64,000 nucleotides of DNA from a virus. Under the pieces are notes generated by a model that saw only the letters and a list, made by a program, of their open reading frames with translations, was not told the DNA's origin and made no database searches. The stretch lies in the IMG/VR virus record IMGVR_UViG_3300022925_000008, positions 62,001 through 126,000 of that record; one strand, given 5' to 3'. Of this stretch, positions 1 to 8,413 are shown one piece after another. Made by a program: the position numbers and the translations under genes. Position 1 is the first letter of the stretch. Each line of letters opens with the position of its first letter.

Positions 1-57
1 ATTCACCACTACTTCCTGCCAAGCAGTGGTGATTTTGTCTACGATTTTCTTATCCAT
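1..57 (-). CDS. Unidentified protein, N-terminal 19 codons only
   Basis: An ATG at 57 is preceded by an AGGA-type ribosome binding site and opens a frame (MDKKIVDKITTAWQ...) that runs off the left edge of the window. It follows the holin-like gene directly, so it probably belongs to the same late transcript. Too little is present to suggest a function. Confidence 0.6.
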   Translation of the reverse strand, partial: MDKKIVDKITTAWQEVVVN

Positions 58-69
58 TGTTCCTGTCCT

Positions 70-345
70 TTATAACATTTCTTGAAAATGTGTTATCAAT
101 GCTGTAATAATGCCAGCACCAATTACCCACATTATTTTTGTCATTACATTCATGCGTTCTCGCATGGATACGACTTCGGTCTCTATCGTGTCCATTTTCT
201 GAGACATACGATTGAGACGTTCATGAGACTCAGAGCGCCTTATTTCTAAGTCAGCAATCTTTTCCTCTACTCTTGCCATACCTACAATTACGTCTGCAAG
301 TTTGTCGAGTTTTTCTTCGATTCTTTTTAATCTGTCTTCGGTCAT
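70..345 (-). CDS. Coiled-coil protein with C-terminal membrane segment, holin/XhlA-like
   Basis: This 91-residue protein has a long charged heptad-like N-terminal part (about residues 1-65) and one hydrophobic segment near the C-terminus (about 68-85). That layout matches the small XhlA/hemolysin-type membrane proteins that phages use in lysis or as membrane-attached factors. The ATG follows an AGGATGGGTATAA leader. It lies at the end of the late-type block with no other lysis gene next to it, so the holin role is inferred from topology only. A structural or inner-membrane role is equally possible. Confidence 0.65.
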   Translation of the reverse strand: MTEDRLKRIEEKLDKLADVIVGMARVEEKIADLEIRRSESHERLNRMSQKMDTIETEVVSMRERMNVMTKIMWVIGAGIITALITHFQEML

Positions 346-371
346 TTATACCCATCCTACCAATTAATAGA

Positions 372-638
372 CTACCAAGCCTTACAACTCCAGTATCTTG
401 GTGTGGTTTTATCCTTAGCAGTGTCACATTTGTGGCGTGCTCTAAAAGATTTTCGACGAGCAGGAATATTTTTCTTGATCGTCATGTTTTTATCACCAAA
501 ATTAACCTTTTGTGCTTTACCGTCACCATCAGGATCTACGAAGACCTTAGACTTTTTCACATCTCCTCTCATCGGTTTATTGAGAGGAACTTTCTTCCCT
601 TGATAGGTTGCTTCATCGAAATTCTTAAACCTAATCAT
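372..638 (-). CDS. Small basic conserved T4-type phage protein (DUF6321-like)
   Basis: This 88-residue, strongly basic protein has a C-terminal block of the type KKNIPARRKSFRARH, followed by a Cys-rich WSC ending. I recognise this block from many T4-like phage genomes, where it is a conserved protein of unknown function (I believe DUF6321). The start overlaps the stop of the preceding gene as ATGA, which implies translational coupling. The basic charge suggests nucleic-acid or capsid-interior binding; that is inference. Confidence 0.75.
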   Translation of the reverse strand: MIRFKNFDEATYQGKKVPLNKPMRGDVKKSKVFVDPDGDGKAQKVNFGDKNMTIKKNIPARRKSFRARHKCDTAKDKTTPRYWSCKAW

Positions 639-1870
639 TTGTACGTCTTTCTAAAATGATTGGCAGCAGCAGTCACACCTTCATGTCCTTTATCTCGGAT
701 CAAATCCATAACTGCCTTTTTCTTATCTAACGGTAATCTTTTATGTAAATCAACAGCGTGTTGCAAATCTTTATGTGCCATCTCTTTAGACTTACCATTA
801 ATCTTAACTTTAACTTTTCTGCCGCCAAGACTAGGATGACTGGCATCTGCTGCTTTCGCTAACGTTTTATGAACGTCATCGTGCTTATCGTTCTTGTTAA
901 TCTCAAAACTTAATGGCTTGGCGCTCTTTTGCTGATCTGCAGTCCAATCTCCTTCAGAAGATTTAGTACCTTTTGCAGGACCACGACGAGCACCACGCTT
1001 TGCTTGATTTGCTGCTTTACGTTTTGCAATTTCTGCTCGTTGCTTATCGGTCAATTCAGATATAAAGGTAGTAAAGGTTTTAAGATTAACAGATTCTTCA
1101 TTAGCATTCTTCATCATGTTTCTCAAACGAGCAAGTTTGTCTAACTCAGAAGGTTTGATTTTTGCTTTCTTTTCCTTATCTCTAATACGATCTAATGATT
1201 TGCCATATTCTTTTGATGATTCTTCTTTCTTAACTGGTTGCTGTTTTGCTTTTTGCCTTTGTAATTGTTTCAACCGAGCAAGTTTCTTATCCGTTTCATA
1301 TTCATGAGACAATTCTTTGTATTTGGCATCTCTTCTGCTTGGGGTGCTTTGAGCACTACCGGCCGTTGAATATGCTTTAAATGGAGATCTATGACCACCG
1401 CCGCCGGATCTCCATCCTTCACTAACATTCTTGCCTCTACCGTGTTTAACGAGATACTTGCCGGATGGATCTTTATGAACAACGCCATTATGCGTCTTGG
1501 CGTGACTATATGCAGTGTCTTTGTCGAACGTTCCCGCGTTACGATAGTCGCGGCCCTTTTCGCCTTTGGCGCCAATGTATCCTTCTTTCTGTGCAGGCAA
1601 ACCTTTATGCTTGGTTGCCGCGAAGTCTTTAACGTCTTTCTTGCTCATAGATGCTGCTGCCTTTTTTGCTTCCGGTGAAGCATTGTCTATTTCACCCTTT
1701 TGTAAACCACGGACAATACCAAAGAATTTTTGCTGTGCTTTTGATACAGATTTTTCGTCTATCTTAACAATCTTTCGATCGACAGATACCATGCGCACTC
1801 TTCTTCTACCCTTATCGTCAGTATAGACTTCGGGTTTTCTGTCTGCAGATTTAACGTTTTCTTTCTTCAT
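635..1870 (-). CDS. Basic protein with N-terminal DUF3008-like region
   Basis: This 411-residue protein is rich in Lys and Arg. Residues of about 38-95 carry a KAQQKFFGIVRG...SPEAKKAAASMS...KDFAATKHKGLP pattern, which is characteristic of the short DUF3008 family. The remainder is low-complexity, charged and probably largely disordered. A TATAAATA late-promoter match lies only 6 nt upstream of the ATG and no clear Shine-Dalgarno is visible, so the message may be nearly leaderless. The function is unknown; packaging with DNA in the virion is possible from the charge. Confidence 0.75.
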   Translation of the reverse strand: MKKENVKSADRKPEVYTDDKGRRRVRMVSVDRKIVKIDEKSVSKAQQKFFGIVRGLQKGEIDNASPEAKKAAASMSKKDVKDFAATKHKGLPAQKEGYIGAKGEKGRDYRNAGTFDKDTAYSHAKTHNGVVHKDPSGKYLVKHGRGKNVSEGWRSGGGGHRSPFKAYSTAGSAQSTPSRRDAKYKELSHEYETDKKLARLKQLQRQKAKQQPVKKEESSKEYGKSLDRIRDKEKKAKIKPSELDKLARLRNMMKNANEESVNLKTFTTFISELTDKQRAEIAKRKAANQAKRGARRGPAKGTKSSEGDWTADQQKSAKPLSFEINKNDKHDDVHKTLAKAADASHPSLGGRKVKVKINGKSKEMAHKDLQHAVDLHKRLPLDKKKAVMDLIRDKGHEGVTAAANHFRKTYK

Positions 1871-1876
1871 AGACTT

Positions 1877-1884
1877 TATTTATA
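1877..1884 (-). promoter_or_regulatory. T4-type late promoter (TATAAATA)
   Basis: A perfect TATAAATA on the minus strand ends 6 nt before the ATG at 1870. gp55-dependent late promoters have this box at -10, which would place the transcript start at or just before the start codon. Confidence 0.5.
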
Positions 1885-2112
1885 TTACGCCAAATCTTTA
1901 TCGTGGTCTAGACCACCTTTCTTTTTCTTTACAAGAAAAGCATTTACCCTAGCATGCCCCCATTGTTGAGGCGTTGTTCCAGGACGATGCCCAGTTTTCC
2001 ACGCGGCCATCCCACGGTTGTAAACTTTACGCAAAGTGGCGAGTGATACGCCAGATTTCTTTGCCTTGTCGGCTAATGCGCCTTCAACTAAGACGAACTC
2101 TTTGAACTTCAT
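1885..2112 (-). CDS. DUF5824 family small protein
   Basis: This 75-residue protein has the typical core SGVSLATLRKVYNRG...AWKTGHRPGTTPQQWGHARVNAF. I recognise this as the DUF5824 signature, common in T4-like and other large phages. The start overlaps the preceding stop as ATGA. The family has no established function; the Arg/Lys-rich helical core suggests nucleic-acid contact. Confidence 0.85.
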   Translation of the reverse strand: MKFKEFVLVEGALADKAKKSGVSLATLRKVYNRGMAAWKTGHRPGTTPQQWGHARVNAFLVKKKKGGLDHDKDLA

Positions 2113-3503
2113 TGTGAACCCTTATGTTTAATGTATCCACGTTTGTCTGCTTTCTTTTTGTCTTTCTGTACTGTTGCTTTATTGAACTTACGCGCATATT
2201 TGGCAACAGGGTTTTTAGATGGATCTGATGCTTCTTCTTTCGGATTTGTTGCTTTGTTCTTTGAGTGAACGTCCTGCGCTCGGGCTCGGTCCATCATTTT
2301 GTCGTGTTTGATTTTGTCGGTTTCTTTTTCGCGATTAATTTTGTCCTTAGCTGCATCAACCCGAGAGGACTCACCATACATTTTCTTAACAGATAAAGTA
2401 TACTTTGATGGTTTTGTTTTTGCCGTTTTGTCTCCAGGTGCTGGTTTATAGGCAGCAGGATCGCTATCTGACATTTTAGATTGTTTCTTAAACTGTCGAT
2501 CTCTCGCAAGCTTGGTTGCTTTGCTCAGACCTTTGTGATATTTTGAAGGTTGAGACCCAGACCTTTTTGATATGTCTTTGTCTTGAGGAACTTCGGTAGA
2601 TTCTCCTGGGGTTGTTTTCTTCGCTTTCTTCGTAGAAGCAGGAGTTCCCCATTCTGGTTTTTCTTTATACCAGTTATCGGTTTTCTCTAAAACGATTCCA
2701 TCTAACCATTGACGGCTGACCTTGCCTTCGTCAAGTGCAACAATAACATAATTAGCACCAAGGCGATAGATGTATCCAGGTTGGTTTGACTCTTTAATAA
2801 CGACTCGGTCCCCAGGTTCAAATAATTCACCTGCAATATATTTCTCTCGAGTCTCGCTCAACTGCCCAAGATCGACATGCTGTTTGAAGTCGATTGATTC
2901 TTTAAGACCCATTCCAACGCGCACATCATTGAACAAAGATTTGGTTTCTTTAGTAGACATTCCGCGAGGAACACCCTGAGAAAATGAAGTGAAGTCGTTG
3001 TTCTTAGCATTTTCTCTTTGCTTAGAAGCAGACATTCCCGAAACGTCATCGGCGTCTGGGTCTCGCGCTCCTGCCGAAATAACAGAGATACGCTCAAAGT
3101 TATAAAATCCGTGACCTGACTTGATTCCGTTATACTTATTCAATAATGCCTCAAACTCTGCAACGCGGTCAGAACCGACAACCATGGTTATTTTACGAAA
3201 ACCTTGGTCGTATAGATTCACTGCTGCATTGAAAACACTTTTAATTTTCTTATTCAGAAGAATGTTTCGCCCGTGTTTAGGAAACATTTTACGCGAATGT
3301 TTGATCTTCTGTTCATACGAGAGGGGGTTCTTTTTTGCATCTTGAGATTGAGAGATAAAGATTTTGTATGCATTCTTTCCTGCTTTCGCAGAGAGCACAT
3401 TAAGAAGTTTTTCATGACCAATAGTTGGTGGGTTCATCCTACCAAACGTGAAGAAAATTTCTCTTTCTTCTTCGACAAGATACTGTTTAAACGAGGGGAT
3501 CAT
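2109..3503 (-). CDS. Nucleotidyltransferase-like protein with long basic tail
   Basis: This is a 464-residue protein. The first 190 residues or so resemble the HxGH nucleotidyltransferase (cytidylyl/adenylyl-transferase) fold: FTFGRMNPPTIGHEKLL near residues 17-34 supplies the glycine and GH motif, and VVGSDR lies near residue 110. A later VSGMSASKQR stands where the second nucleotide-binding motif is expected. Beyond about 280 the sequence is Lys/Ser-rich and repetitive, probably disordered. Similar proteins are conserved in marine T4-like phages. The substrate is unknown. The start overlaps the previous stop as TAATG. Confidence 0.75.
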   Translation of the reverse strand: MIPSFKQYLVEEEREIFFTFGRMNPPTIGHEKLLNVLSAKAGKNAYKIFISQSQDAKKNPLSYEQKIKHSRKMFPKHGRNILLNKKIKSVFNAAVNLYDQGFRKITMVVGSDRVAEFEALLNKYNGIKSGHGFYNFERISVISAGARDPDADDVSGMSASKQRENAKNNDFTSFSQGVPRGMSTKETKSLFNDVRVGMGLKESIDFKQHVDLGQLSETREKYIAGELFEPGDRVVIKESNQPGYIYRLGANYVIVALDEGKVSRQWLDGIVLEKTDNWYKEKPEWGTPASTKKAKKTTPGESTEVPQDKDISKRSGSQPSKYHKGLSKATKLARDRQFKKQSKMSDSDPAAYKPAPGDKTAKTKPSKYTLSVKKMYGESSRVDAAKDKINREKETDKIKHDKMMDRARAQDVHSKNKATNPKEEASDPSKNPVAKYARKFNKATVQKDKKKADKRGYIKHKGSQ

Positions 3504-3955
3504 TATTTATTTCCGCCTTTTTGTTGCTTTCTAGCTATTTCTGCTTTGCGCGTCAAAGGTAATTCTTTTCGAACAAGGTTTTGAATACGAGTTTGGGGCA
3601 GTTTGTCAATTCGTTTTTCTATTTCTGCTCTACGCGCAGGCGGAACCTCGCCTCTAGATTTACCTTTAGAGAACTTCTTGAATAGATTATTCCTGACGTG
3701 TTTCTGAGCTCTTTTCTGAAGAGTGGGCAGCGTTGCCATTTTGCGACTTGCTTTGGCCCGCCCAATCTTCAGTTTGGATTTGATTTTCTTCATCATACGA
3801 CCGCGAGCGCGGCGCTGAGAAAAACTTAATTCTTCATCGAAAGATTCGCCAACAACACCACGGTGTCTTTTCTTAGCGTTCCAGCTAACTTGCTCAGGTT
3901 CCCCTGGAGTGTAATCAACTGTCAAAAAGTCTTTGAATGATAGGCGTTTAGCCAT
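3503..3955 (-). CDS. Highly basic conserved phage protein
   Basis: I chose the ATG at 3955 because an AGAGGATAG ribosome binding site precedes it; a longer frame starting at 3988 lacks one. The roughly 150-residue product is packed with Arg and Lys (QRRARGRMMKKIKSKLKIG...). It looks like an internal or nucleic-acid-binding protein. It stops inside the next gene's start (TAATG), so it belongs to one polycistron with the nucleotidyltransferase-like gene. I recognise no named family. Confidence 0.65.
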   Translation of the reverse strand: MAKRLSFKDFLTVDYTPGEPEQVSWNAKKRHRGVVGESFDEELSFSQRRARGRMMKKIKSKLKIGRAKASRKMATLPTLQKRAQKHVRNNLFKKFSKGKSRGEVPPARRAEIEKRIDKLPQTRIQNLVRKELPLTRKAEIARKQQKGGNK

Positions 3956-3993
3956 CTTACTATCCTCTATTGGTTGAGACCCATACAATGTAA

Positions 3994-5208
3994 TTAGTTA
4001 GGGTTATCCCAACCCTTAACGATATCTTGCGAAAAGTTGTTGTAACTGAACTCCATTCTGTCCACCAACTTTACCGCATCACCACCAAGTTTATCAATTG
4101 CAACGTATCCTTCAGCACCTGTCACTTTATAACCTTTTCTGGTCTTAACAAAAGTTTCAATGTTTTGCAATTGATTAAGTTTATTTATAAGTTTTATTTT
4201 TGCAAATACAATTAATTTTTGCAGTTCGAACACTTTAACTAGGTTGGTTTTGTTTTTTGCAGAGAAGAACGATAACAATGCATCTAGTTTCGCTTTTTGT
4301 GTGCTCTTACCCTTTTCGCTCTTTCTAGAATCGATCTCTTTCTGATATTTGGCAGTTATCCATTTGATCAATTTCTCAGTATGGGCAGAGGAGTTCTTAA
4401 CAATTGTTCCCGCTCTTACGAAAGTATTGTTGAATTGCTCAATGTGTTGTGCCAAGACTTGGTTGGATTCTAGTTCCCGCAACGTACTACCGCTAATCTG
4501 ATTGAACAGTTTACCAATCTCGGTAAGGGTCTTGTTTATATCTGCTGTTTCTTTCTTGGTCATAGTAGCAGAAGTAAGGTCGCGCAGGAATGCGTCTTGT
4601 GACCACACTGCGGTAGTCTTGTTTAGTTTAGACACCTCCACACCAAACGATGCACTCATCGTCTCGAAGGTCTTGCCGGTGTACGTAGTGTGCCAAACGA
4701 TACCCATCTTCGCCTTCTTGATGGACGTTGCTTGTGCTTCTGGAACGGCATAGACAATCGTATTGGGATGGAAGGTAACATATTTCTGTCCATCAATAGT
4801 CTTGGTCTTTATATCTGATTGATCAAACAGAAAATCGCCCTGAATAACATTTTTGATACCAAGAGCAGGTAGATGTTTGAGCGCCAATTGAAGTTTCTTG
4901 TTCAAGTCCCCCGAGGTATCATCGTCGATATCCTGAGGGGTCTTATATACCTTGGGGTTCTTATTGAAGATACCCTTCTTAGCAACAAAGAACTTACCGT
5001 CTCGGGGGTCTGTCCCAGCAAATACAGCAGGTGCTCCATCCCACTTGACTGACACAGAACCGCCACTACCACCGAGCATGTCTCGCATGTCTCGCAGTGC
5101 AAAAATTGCTTGCCGTGTCCCGTTGACACCGCCATAGAGAACCTTATCCTCGATGTGGGTCATATGTGTGTTTTTCTGTTCCGATAATGTGTCTGCGAAT
5201 GATAACAT
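3994..5208 (-). CDS. Ligase/nucleotidyltransferase-like protein (DUF6267-like)
   Basis: This 404-residue protein is conserved in T4-like phages as an uncharacterised family (I believe DUF6267). Around residues 53-60 it reads SVKWDGAPAVF, matching the KxDG motif that carries the nucleotidyl-lysine in ATP-dependent DNA/RNA ligases and capping enzymes. The C-terminal part has AEGYVAI followed by GDAVKLVDR, resembling motif IV (EGxV) and motif V (xK). I infer a divergent covalent nucleotidyltransferase. Whether it seals nucleic acid or modifies another substrate is not shown. It sits between two other candidate nucleotide-handling genes. Confidence 0.7.
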   Translation of the reverse strand: MLSFADTLSEQKNTHMTHIEDKVLYGGVNGTRQAIFALRDMRDMLGGSGGSVSVKWDGAPAVFAGTDPRDGKFFVAKKGIFNKNPKVYKTPQDIDDDTSGDLNKKLQLALKHLPALGIKNVIQGDFLFDQSDIKTKTIDGQKYVTFHPNTIVYAVPEAQATSIKKAKMGIVWHTTYTGKTFETMSASFGVEVSKLNKTTAVWSQDAFLRDLTSATMTKKETADINKTLTEIGKLFNQISGSTLRELESNQVLAQHIEQFNNTFVRAGTIVKNSSAHTEKLIKWITAKYQKEIDSRKSEKGKSTQKAKLDALLSFFSAKNKTNLVKVFELQKLIVFAKIKLINKLNQLQNIETFVKTRKGYKVTGAEGYVAIDKLGGDAVKLVDRMEFSYNNFSQDIVKGWDNPN

Positions 5209-5210
5209 TT

Positions 5211-5675
5211 TTATACGTCTATATGGTGCGCTTCAACACCGTGACCAACAGCAGTTGCTCTCGTGTTTCCCGCCAACAGATGATGGTGATGATTACCGTC
5301 TTTATCTTTATGTCTTAAAATGATCGGACGATCAATCGGTTTCTTATCCTTGATCATACCTTGAACACGTTTAACTTTGTCCTTGTCTTCAACATGTTTC
5401 ATACTCATACCCATTTCGGTGTTACCGACTTTGGTGCCGTGCTTTACCTTTTCAATTGATGATCCATGCATCGCTTTATGAAAAGCATCTTTGTTTTTGG
5501 CAAAATGATGTAATGCTTTTTGAATTTTTGGATGAGTATCTTGTCTAAACTCTTTATCGTGTTTCAAAGCATCGCTTTGATGTTTTGTTTCGTCGTGCTC
5601 TTCATCCGCCAGACGTTTATGGTCTGGTTTATGATAGGTAACATCTTCTGAAATAAAATTTTTAAACTTTTTCAT
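5211..5675 (-). CDS. His/Lys-rich protein with C-terminal ParB-like motif
   Basis: This 154-residue protein is very rich in His, Lys and Asp. Its C-terminal 40 residues (PIILRHKD...HHLLAGNTRATAVGHGVEAHHI) match the ParB/sulfiredoxin-fold signature, in which a GNTR-type loop binds a nucleotide phosphate. The first 110 residues are charged and probably flexible. It is the smaller of two ParB-like proteins in the window; the other is at 22438-23757. A TAAGGAATTACA leader precedes the ATG. The activity could be nuclease, NTPase or kinase; none is demonstrated. Confidence 0.65.
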   Translation of the reverse strand: MKKFKNFISEDVTYHKPDHKRLADEEHDETKHQSDALKHDKEFRQDTHPKIQKALHHFAKNKDAFHKAMHGSSIEKVKHGTKVGNTEMGMSMKHVEDKDKVKRVQGMIKDKKPIDRPIILRHKDKDGNHHHHLLAGNTRATAVGHGVEAHHIDV

Positions 5676-5684
5676 TGTAATTCC

Positions 5685-7064
5685 TTAATACAGTTTGGCG
5701 AAAGGACCGAAAAGCGACCCTTTCTTTTGAGCAAGGAACGCCAAGTCTGTTAACATATTATTGAGTTTAGCGTTCTTCATTGTAAAGATTTCATTCAATA
5801 AATCCAACTGAATTAATTTTGAATTGGCGATATCTTTCTTGCCCGAACTAAATACTTTCGAAACGTTATTTTCAAATTCTTTTGCACTACGACAACCCAT
5901 CTCAACCTTCCCAGTTGCTTGTAGTTTCTTATATCGTTCAATATGCACATCTTTTTCTTTAAGAAAAGCGTCGAGTGTGGTGGGATAGTTTCTCCAAGAT
6001 CTCCAACGATTAGATTCTAATCTATTCTCTAAAAACACCTTTGATGCCATGTTCAAAGGCACCTTACCCAAACGTGCAGAAGAGGCACCAATGTCGGTGC
6101 CTTCTATTTTTAAATTATTAAACCCAGCACTGTTCTGTCGAATCTGAAACTTAATGTCCTGCGTCGACGAACCCATGTTCAACTTTGAATCCGTATTGGT
6201 GAAATTGTTTCCGGACAAAGAGAACAACAATTGTGAACTTCTATATTTAAAAGAATATTGAGTGTCGTCGAAAACGTCCATATTTTCAAGGTTCACTAAC
6301 TCCCACTTTGCAACCTTACCGGAGATCAACTTTAGAGAAATGCCCACGACTCTGCGGTCATGAAACATATCTCTTAGTATTGCATTGAACTCTGCAAGAG
6401 ACGTGCTGTTGTCTTTAATCTTAGCGTCCATGTCTCGTTTAACTTTAGTTAAATCAGACACCAACCAGATATCAGCGGGGTTCCATGTGTCCTTTTGTGC
6501 AATGCCGTAAAGAGTTCTACATCGTTCTGTGATGTATTCCATAAAACCATCGTCTCGTGAATAATGTTTGTAAGAAGTATTACCGACCTCACGATACGTG
6601 GTCAATTGTTGTTGGAAGATTGCGTTCTCCCACTCTTCATTCATGTTAGGGTAGATTTCCAAAAGTTCTTTACGATACAATTGGTAGAATTTTTTTTGGT
6701 TGGTAAACCCGTTGTTCTCGATCGATTTCTGAATCGCAAACATAGTGGCGCGTTCTTGTTGGCTGGTTGTTTCACCATCCGATCCGCCACCTTTCTTGGT
6801 GAATTGAGACTTGTCGATATCACTCCATTTGTATCCGTTGAACATTGGAGAAAATGAAGTTCCTGGTTTAAGAATCTGGGCGATATTTGTTTCTTGCGCA
6901 CGATCAACTGCCGTTAAGAATTCCTTGATCGTAGCAGTTTTGTTGATCTTCTGTTTTATGTTTCCCACAAATTGAAGTTCATCACCCGACTTGATGATTT
7001 CTGCTATCATCTGTAAGTATGGTTTCTCAAAAGTTAAGTATTTACCACCGCTCATTCCTGCCAT
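5685..7064 (-). CDS. Conserved phage protein of unknown function, 459 aa
   Basis: This large soluble protein starts with MAGMSGGKYLTFEKPY behind a good GGGAGAATGAC ribosome binding site. I see no transmembrane segments or recognised catalytic motif. It heads the late-type block 7064-1, about 105 nt downstream of a TATAAATA late promoter at 7170-7177. That suggests late expression and perhaps a virion or packaging role. Similar-length proteins occur in cyanophage-type genomes; I cannot name a family. Confidence 0.7.
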   Translation of the reverse strand: MAGMSGGKYLTFEKPYLQMIAEIIKSGDELQFVGNIKQKINKTATIKEFLTAVDRAQETNIAQILKPGTSFSPMFNGYKWSDIDKSQFTKKGGGSDGETTSQQERATMFAIQKSIENNGFTNQKKFYQLYRKELLEIYPNMNEEWENAIFQQQLTTYREVGNTSYKHYSRDDGFMEYITERCRTLYGIAQKDTWNPADIWLVSDLTKVKRDMDAKIKDNSTSLAEFNAILRDMFHDRRVVGISLKLISGKVAKWELVNLENMDVFDDTQYSFKYRSSQLLFSLSGNNFTNTDSKLNMGSSTQDIKFQIRQNSAGFNNLKIEGTDIGASSARLGKVPLNMASKVFLENRLESNRWRSWRNYPTTLDAFLKEKDVHIERYKKLQATGKVEMGCRSAKEFENNVSKVFSSGKKDIANSKLIQLDLLNEIFTMKNAKLNNMLTDLAFLAQKKGSLFGPFAKLY

Positions 7065-7169
7065 GTCATTCTCCCGTTAGGTTGGTTCCATGGACATTAT
7101 CTACTATAACATTATTGAAATCTTTTTTAAATAGAGCAGACACATTTTTAATTCCGTAATTTTCAGAAC

Positions 7170-7177
7170 TATTTATA
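7170..7177 (-). promoter_or_regulatory. T4-type late promoter (TATAAATA)
   Basis: A perfect minus-strand TATAAATA sits in the 118-nt gap between the DUF1289 gene and the 459-residue gene. It is the first gap in this direction with no coding sequence. It probably starts the late transcript covering 7064 to 1. Confidence 0.7.
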
Positions 7178-7182
7178 TACAT

Positions 7183-7380
7183 TTAATACTTGGGATAATC
7201 TTCTCTGTCCTCCAATTTAAGGGTTTCTATCCTTAGTATAATTTGAGATTTTTCTTCTTCTGAATAGTCCGACCAGTTGGCAATTTCCATTGCCATTCGG
7301 TGGCACCCAATGCAATACTGACCCCATTTGGGGTCAAGTATACAAACACCAACACAGGGAGAGGGTACTCTAGTCGGCAT
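7183..7380 (-). CDS. DUF1289 family protein
   Basis: This 65-residue protein opens with PSPCVGVCILDP...YCIGCHR and continues EIANWSDYSEEEK. This is the complete DUF1289 pattern, with four cysteines likely to bind a metal or Fe-S cluster. The family is common in proteobacteria and marine phages; its function is not established. The start lies inside the end of the preceding small gene. Confidence 0.9.
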   Translation of the reverse strand: MPTRVPSPCVGVCILDPKWGQYCIGCHRMAMEIANWSDYSEEEKSQIILRIETLKLEDREDYPKY

Positions 7381-7528
7381 GAGATTTAGATATCATGAAC
7401 CTGTGGGTAAGAAAGGAAAACTGTATCGCATAGAAGAAAAACTTTCCTCTAGAAATAACTACAGACAAACTGGGGAGGAAATGAAACTCATCTCCCACCT
7501 TCCACATATTTTCGATATCAAATTTCAT
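7370..7528 (-). CDS. Hypothetical protein, 52 aa
   Basis: The frame from the ATG at 7528 (MKFDIENMWKVGDEFHFLP...) overlaps the end of the gene upstream by 11 nt and the start of the DUF1289 gene by 11 nt. This is the same coupled spacing as its neighbours. The product is hydrophobic and aromatic in its second half. Nothing is recognisable, and the call rests on gene spacing. Confidence 0.5.
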   Translation of the reverse strand: MKFDIENMWKVGDEFHFLPSLSVVISRGKFFFYAIQFSFLTHRFMISKSHAD

Positions 7529-7835
7529 CAGCAGAAACTCCCATTGCGTCTTGCCATCTAGAATCATCGGCACTTTTATATGTCCCGTAGAACATGTGCA
7601 TTATCTTGCCGTCTTCATATATGTAGGCAGTCGGTAAACCTTCGAGATTGCGTTCTATTTCCACAAGAGATTTTTTATCGGTCGTAAGATCAAACTCGCG
7701 AGCAAAACTAATTGCACAATCCCGAATATCTTGATAGATATCTAAAAGATCGCCTTGAAAAGATTTAACTCTAGAGATTGAAACGTCGTCTGGGGTTTGA
7801 GACATTTGCATAACAGTTATTGTATCTTCAGTCAT
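7518..7835 (-). CDS. Hypothetical protein, 105 aa
   Basis: This acidic soluble protein (MTEDTITVMQMSQTPDD...) starts directly after the stop of the glycine-zipper gene, whose last codons GAGGAG double as its ribosome binding site. The middle shows an LPTAYIYEDGKIMHMFYG segment, which resembles the second half of a thioredoxin fold (cis-Pro region). There is no CxxC, so any such relation is weak. Confidence 0.6.
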   Translation of the reverse strand: MTEDTITVMQMSQTPDDVSISRVKSFQGDLLDIYQDIRDCAISFAREFDLTTDKKSLVEIERNLEGLPTAYIYEDGKIMHMFYGTYKSADDSRWQDAMGVSADEI

Positions 7836-8297
7836 TTATTGCTCCTCATTAATTACATAACAGGTTTTTTGTTTTTGATCCATGCCGTTGCCGATCTTAT
7901 TACCAACAATAACACCAACGATTGTTCCAACGTCCTTTCCGTTAGAAATTTTATGGCCGATTAGACCTCCAACAGCGGCACCAACCGCACCCTTTGTAGA
8001 TCCAAATAATCCACCAGTGATGCGCTCGATAGCACCGTTTTCGGTTCGTTGTGTACAAATTACAGAAGGTTCAGAGACTGGTTCTGATTTAATCCATGGG
8101 GTATTAGAACGTTGACGGTATGCCCACTCTGCTGCCTCTGATCGGTGCGGAGGGTTGGACATTGAGGAACCGTGTATAGTTCGGTCACCAGTACTGATTT
8201 CTACTTGTCGCAGAACGTGCATTACTTCATATAGTTCTGTACCAGAGGCAGGAATTGCCGTTATAATTAATACGAAAACGATTAAAAACTTAGTCAT
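7836..8297 (-). CDS. Exported glycine-zipper protein
   Basis: I start at 8297 because AAGGAATAAAG precedes that ATG; an in-frame ATG at 8318 lies too near the promoter. The N-terminus (MTKFLIVFVLIITAIPASG) is a signal peptide. Residues of about 95-140 form a glycine-zipper repeat (GGLFGSTKGAVGAAVGGLIG...IVGVIVGNKIG), as in outer-membrane or periplasmic 2TM glycine-zipper proteins. A role at the cell envelope during infection, such as superinfection exclusion or envelope change, is inferred. It has its own early-type promoter at 8325-8369. Confidence 0.8.
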   Translation of the reverse strand: MTKFLIVFVLIITAIPASGTELYEVMHVLRQVEISTGDRTIHGSSMSNPPHRSEAAEWAYRQRSNTPWIKSEPVSEPSVICTQRTENGAIERITGGLFGSTKGAVGAAVGGLIGHKISNGKDVGTIVGVIVGNKIGNGMDQKQKTCYVINEEQ

Positions 8298-8324
8298 CTT
8301 TATTCCTTTTTTGCTCATACAGAT

Positions 8325-8369
8325 ATTATACCGCTTTTTACTATAATAAAAACCACACGTAAGTTATTG
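8325..8369 (-). promoter_or_regulatory. Early promoter, CAATAACTTA-box family, copy 1
   Basis: On the minus strand the box CAATAACTTA (8360-8369) is followed by TGTGGTTTTT and, 39 nt after the box begins, by GCGGTATAAT (TATAAT at 8325-8330). It drives the glycine-zipper gene. Confidence 0.8.
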
Positions 8370-8384
8370 AATTAGAAAGAAAAT

Positions 8385-8406
8385 TGGGGGGCATTTCTGC
8401 CCCCCA
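8385..8406 (-). terminator. Rho-independent-type hairpin
   Basis: A perfect 9-bp GC-rich stem (TGGGGGGCA/TGCCCCCCA) with a 4-nt loop lies just after the stop of the helix-turn-helix gene at 8414. It is followed on the minus strand by AATTTTCTTTC. It separates that gene from the next promoter. Confidence 0.8.
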
Positions 8407-8413
8407 TGGGGTC

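Noticed and set aside
4182-4189. TATAAATA late-promoter match inside the ligase-like gene
   Set aside because: It lies deep within a coding frame, about 190 nt from its end and with an AT-rich Lys/Ile codon context, so chance is likely.
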